Position numbers and translations under genes: made by a program
Source: CAISCU01 sp943361925
GTDB taxonomy: Bacteria; Bacteroidota; Bacteroidia; UKL13-3
Reading direction: 5' to 3'
Assembly (NCBI GenBank): GCA_943361925.1
Contig: CALRIT020000001.1
Coordinates: 186,001 to 250,000 of the forward strand
Length of the DNA: 64,000 bases
In this document: positions 61,217 to 64,000 of the stretch, one piece after another
Layout of the letters: the number at the start of each line of letters is the position of its first letter
Numbering within the stretch: position 1 is the stretch's first letter
Notes under the pieces: generated by a model
What the model was told of the DNA's origin: nothing
What the model saw: only the letters and a program-made list of their open reading frames with translations
Databases searched by the model: none

Positions 61217-62728
61217 ATGAAAAGAATTTTATCAAGCATCTTGATGTTGACATTGGTGATAAGTTTATTGTCATCATGTAAAAAATGGGTAGAATACAAT
61301 CCCCGTGAAGATTTCAGACAAACTGAATTAGACTATTTAAGGTCGGAAAGCGACTATAGAACCATGGCAGTGAGTGTTTATACTCCATTACAGTGGTTAA
61401 ATCAATCTGTTGTTGTTGGAGAAATTGCTTCTGACAATGCAGTAAGTGGTGGTGAAAATGCATCTGATGTAATTTCATTACAACAAATCGACGATTATAC
61501 TCATACACCAATTAATTCTACATTAACAGAATTATGGCAATCGGCTTATGAAGGAATTAATCGTGCGAATTACTTACATCAATATAAAAACCAAAATCCT
61601 TCTGGAACTGTAGTTTCATTTGCAGGTAAAGAAGCATTATTTGGTGAAATCTATTTTTTAAGAGCATACTACTATTTCCATTTGGTTAGATTTTTTGGAG
61701 ATGTTCCTTTGTTTGTTGATGGTCGTTTAAGTTTAGCTGATTCAAAAACTTTAAAAAGAAGCTCTAAAGCTGACGTTTACAGACAAATTGAAGCAGATTT
61801 ACAAGCAGCTATTACAGTTTTACCTGCTTTTCAAACTCAAAGTGGTAGAGTTACTAAACATGCTGCTGAAGCTTTATTAGGTAAGGTTTATTTATACCAG
61901 GAAAAATATACTGAAGCAGCTGCTATGTTAGAAAATGTGGTAAGTTCAAACTCTTATACATTGGTTCCAAACTTCGCTAGTATGTTCTTATCGAGTGGCG
62001 AAAACGGACCTGAATCTGTTTTTGAAATTCAATATTCTAATGCTACACCTTACTACAATTGGGGAGCAGTTAATAGAGGTCAAGGTAATTATGCAGTACA
62101 ACAATGTGGTGTTAGAGGTTTAAATGGTTCTGATTCTATGCCTTATGCAGCAGGTTGGAGTACTAATTTACCAACAACAGATTTAGCAAATGCTTATCAA
62201 GCTGGTGACCAAAGAAAAAATGCAACTATTCTTGATATTGAAGCTTATAAAGCTGCACATCCTAGTTACAACATCACTTACCAAGTTGCTCCTTACAAAA
62301 ACACAGGTTTATACAACCAAAAGTTTTTACCTAGAAAAGGACAAACTTCAGGTCAGGTTGAATTGAATTATTTAAATAATTACAGAACTATCCGATATGC
62401 AGATGTTTTGTTGATGGCTGCTGAAGCAAATGCAAAAGCACCAGCTGCTAATGAAACAAAAGCTAAAGAATATTTAAACTTGGTTAGAAAACGTGCTTTT
62501 GGCGATGATAATCATGATATTTCTGCAAGTGGAGCTGCTTTACAACAAGCAATTCTTGATGAAAGAAGATTAGAATTAGCAATGGAAGGCGAACGCTTTT
62601 TTGATTTAGTTAGAACAAAAAATGCAGCAGCAAAAATCCCTGGTTTTGTAACAGGTAAACATGAGGTTTTCCCAATTCCTTTAGATGAGGTTGTGATTTC
62701 AGGTTTAAGTCAAAATGCAGGTTATTAA
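61217..62728 (+). CDS. SusD/RagB-type surface nutrient-binding lipoprotein
   Basis: The 503-residue lipoprotein (LLSSCKKW, Cys ~21) has the helical TPR-like scaffold of SusD: YFLRAYYYFHLVRFFGDVPLFVD, TKHAAEALLGKVYLYQEKYTEA, then RYADVLLMAAEANAK and LDERRLELAMEGERFFDLVRT. It caps the SusC barrel and binds the incoming ligand. It lies between susC and the next lipoprotein gene (21 bp) in one operon. Glycan identity cannot be read from the sequence. Confidence 0.96.
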   Translation: MKRILSSILMLTLVISLLSSCKKWVEYNPREDFRQTELDYLRSESDYRTMAVSVYTPLQWLNQSVVVGEIASDNAVSGGENASDVISLQQIDDYTHTPINSTLTELWQSAYEGINRANYLHQYKNQNPSGTVVSFAGKEALFGEIYFLRAYYYFHLVRFFGDVPLFVDGRLSLADSKTLKRSSKADVYRQIEADLQAAITVLPAFQTQSGRVTKHAAEALLGKVYLYQEKYTEAAAMLENVVSSNSYTLVPNFASMFLSSGENGPESVFEIQYSNATPYYNWGAVNRGQGNYAVQQCGVRGLNGSDSMPYAAGWSTNLPTTDLANAYQAGDQRKNATILDIEAYKAAHPSYNITYQVAPYKNTGLYNQKFLPRKGQTSGQVELNYLNNYRTIRYADVLLMAAEANAKAPAANETKAKEYLNLVRKRAFGDDNHDISASGAALQQAILDERRLELAMEGERFFDLVRTKNAAAKIPGFVTGKHEVFPIPLDEVVISGLSQNAGY

Positions 62729-62749
62729 TCATTAATTAAAATTAACAAA

Positions 62750-64000
62750 ATGAAATTAACCAAATATATAAGTGGCGTATTTGCCATAATGGTTTTAATG
62801 ATGGCTTGTAAAAAGGATAAGTCGGATGATTTGTCTTTCATTGATTCAGCCTCAGCACCAAAAAATTTATCAATGGTATTTGATATTACTCAAGACAATA
62901 CCGGTCAAGTAAATGTACTTCCAACAGGTGAAGGTGTATCATATTATGAAATCTATTTCAGAGATACAACAACTGTTCCAACTAAAGTTTTACCTGGAAA
63001 AAGTGCTTCTCATAATTTTGGTGAAGGTTTATATACTGTGAAATTAAAAGCTTATTCAGCATCTGGAAAATCAACAGAATTTTCAAAAGAATTAACAGTA
63101 AACTTCAAAGCTCCTGAAAGCCTTGATTTAGTTGTTACTAAAGATCCTGAAAACAACTTTAAAGTAAAAGTTTCTGCAACAGCTTTGTTTGAAACCAGCT
63201 TCAAAATCTATTTTGGTGATGTACCAAACGAAGACCCAATTACTTTTAATGAAGGTCAAACAGTTGAACATACCTATGCTGCTGTTGGTACTTACAAAAT
63301 GAAATTGGTAGCTGTAAGTGGTGGAGCTGCAACAACAGAACTTGAAAAAGATGTTAAAATTGAAGACCCATTAGTTCTTCCATTAACATTTGAATCTCCA
63401 ACATTAAATTACACATTCACTAACTTTGATGGTGGTGGAGTAACAATTATTGACAATCCTAATAAATCGGGATTAAATACTAGTAACAAAGTTGGTAAAA
63501 TGGTTAAAAGTGCTGGTCAGCCTTGGGGTGGAAGTTTCATCAATATGGGATCTAGCTTGAATTTTACAGATAACAAAATCTTCAAAATGAAAGTATTCTC
63601 GCCACGTGTTGGTGCTAAAGTTTTGCTTAAAGTAGAAAACCAAACTACTACTAGTACTAATTTTGAAAAAGAAGTTGTTACTACAGTTGCTAATGGCTGG
63701 GAAGAGTTAATTTTTGATTACAGTGCAATTGATGCAACAAAAGAGTACAACAGAATAGTTTTAATTTTCGAACTTGGTACAAATGGCGACGGTTCTGCAA
63801 ATTTTACTTTCTTATTTGATGATATCAGTCTTGTAAAATCATTGGGAACAGAACTTCCTTTAACTTTTGATGTTGCAGGTGTTGATTATACTTTCACTAA
63901 TTTCGATGGTGGTAATGTAACTGTTGTTGATAATCCAAGTGTTGGAGCTTCAAATCCAAGTGCTAAAGTAGCAAAAATGGTTAAAAGTGCTGGTCAGCCT
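62750..64000 (+). CDS. Surface glycan-binding-like lipoprotein with PKD and repeat domains (3' end cut)
   Basis: The frame is open from ATG 62750 to the window edge: 417 residues, C-terminus missing. It has a lipoprotein signal (VLMMACKK), one region resembling fibronectin III (~35-120), a PKD domain (~122-205; GDVPNEDPITFNEGQTVEHTYAAVGTYKMKLVAV), then a ~159-residue jelly-roll-like module that starts a second time at 63854. In position it corresponds to SusE/F-type binding proteins. Comparable modules occur with GH16 glycan hydrolases, which hints at a beta-glucan, but this needs the next genes. Confidence 0.85.
   Translation, partial: MKLTKYISGVFAIMVLMMACKKDKSDDLSFIDSASAPKNLSMVFDITQDNTGQVNVLPTGEGVSYYEIYFRDTTTVPTKVLPGKSASHNFGEGLYTVKLKAYSASGKSTEFSKELTVNFKAPESLDLVVTKDPENNFKVKVSATALFETSFKIYFGDVPNEDPITFNEGQTVEHTYAAVGTYKMKLVAVSGGAATTELEKDVKIEDPLVLPLTFESPTLNYTFTNFDGGGVTIIDNPNKSGLNTSNKVGKMVKSAGQPWGGSFINMGSSLNFTDNKIFKMKVFSPRVGAKVLLKVENQTTTSTNFEKEVVTTVANGWEELIFDYSAIDATKEYNRIVLIFELGTNGDGSANFTFLFDDISLVKSLGTELPLTFDVAGVDYTFTNFDGGNVTVVDNPSVGASNPSAKVAKMVKSAGQP
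63377..64000 (+). repeat. Tandem 159-residue module in the glycan-binding lipoprotein
   Basis: The module beginning LPLTFESPTLNYTFTNFDGG (63377) recurs as LPLTFDVAGVDYTFTNFDGG at 63854, exactly 477 bases later. The MVKSAGQP segment is identical in protein and nearly so in DNA (63497-63523 versus 63974-64000). The second copy is cut by the edge. Confidence 0.85.

Noticed and set aside
1..64000. CRISPR array, rRNA, tRNA, prophage or intact insertion sequence
   Set aside because: I found no direct-repeat array with spacers, no cloverleaf or rRNA-like stretch, and no transposase, integrase or phage structural genes.

Overview
The window looks like a stretch of a Bacteroidota chromosome. The evidence is a low G+C content, three secreted proteins with type IX secretion (T9SS) type-A C-terminal sorting domains, a SusC/SusD pair, lipoproteins with a Cys followed by Lys, and promoters of the Bacteroidota form TAnnTTTG. 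The class cannot be fixed from sequence alone; a free-living, respiring, light-exposed heterotroph fits best. I saw no rRNA or tRNA gene, CRISPR array, intact insertion sequence or prophage.

Layout. 1-2155: a GNAT/nitrilase fusion (cut by the window edge) and a YebC regulator. 2380-4434: a compact operon with a BtuF-like binding protein lacking a signal peptide, an EamA transporter and a YraN protein. 4505-5090: a toxin-antitoxin pair whose RelE-like toxin has an in-frame stop. 5258-6985: a VOC protein, then arsR-arsM with a visible operator. 7076-10844: an ammonium transporter and a three-gene operon (secreted protein, CREST-type membrane hydrolase, lipoprotein cyclophilin). 10954-21052: a complete 11-gene nuo operon (A-B-C-D-H-I-J-K-L-M-N) without nuoE, F or G, followed by a small conserved-looking gene. 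21053-21510: non-coding, with hairpins. 21511-29995: small envelope genes, a secreted M36 protease, an O-antigen ligase-like protein, a glycosyltransferase and a MacB-like permease.

30058-34453 looks like a copper-related outer-membrane locus: a TonB receptor with an OprC-like motif, a Met/His-rich lipoprotein, a Cys-cluster protein and a divergent Crp/Fnr regulator. 34546-44856 holds a large M12B-type protease, divergent ung/dapD, a CocE-type hydrolase, a T9SS protein of unknown role, a zinc phospholipase C/S1-P1-like protein, and a DUF6934-like gene with a 53-codon ORF behind it. 44924-48457 is pyruvate:ferredoxin oxidoreductase. 49216-53208 is a probable operon of a membrane-anchored P-loop ATPase, a PAS histidine kinase, a response regulator and a secreted esterase. 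53323-57672 has mnmE facing two overlapping photolyase/cryptochrome genes, one of which has lost the cysteines that hold the iron-sulfur cluster in its family. 58278-64000 is a polysaccharide-uptake locus (SusC, SusD, surface glycan-binding lipoprotein) that runs off the right edge.

How the parts fit. A complex I without its NADH module, together with pyruvate:ferredoxin oxidoreductase, is compatible with ferredoxin-linked respiration, though the genes are 24 kb apart and this is inference. Secreted proteases, phospholipase-like and esterase proteins plus the Sus locus point to a polymer degrader. Two photolyases and uracil-DNA glycosylase serve DNA repair. The least explained items are the membrane-ATPase/kinase operon, the DUF6934-like pair, the cysteine-less photolyase and the copper-locus inverted repeats.
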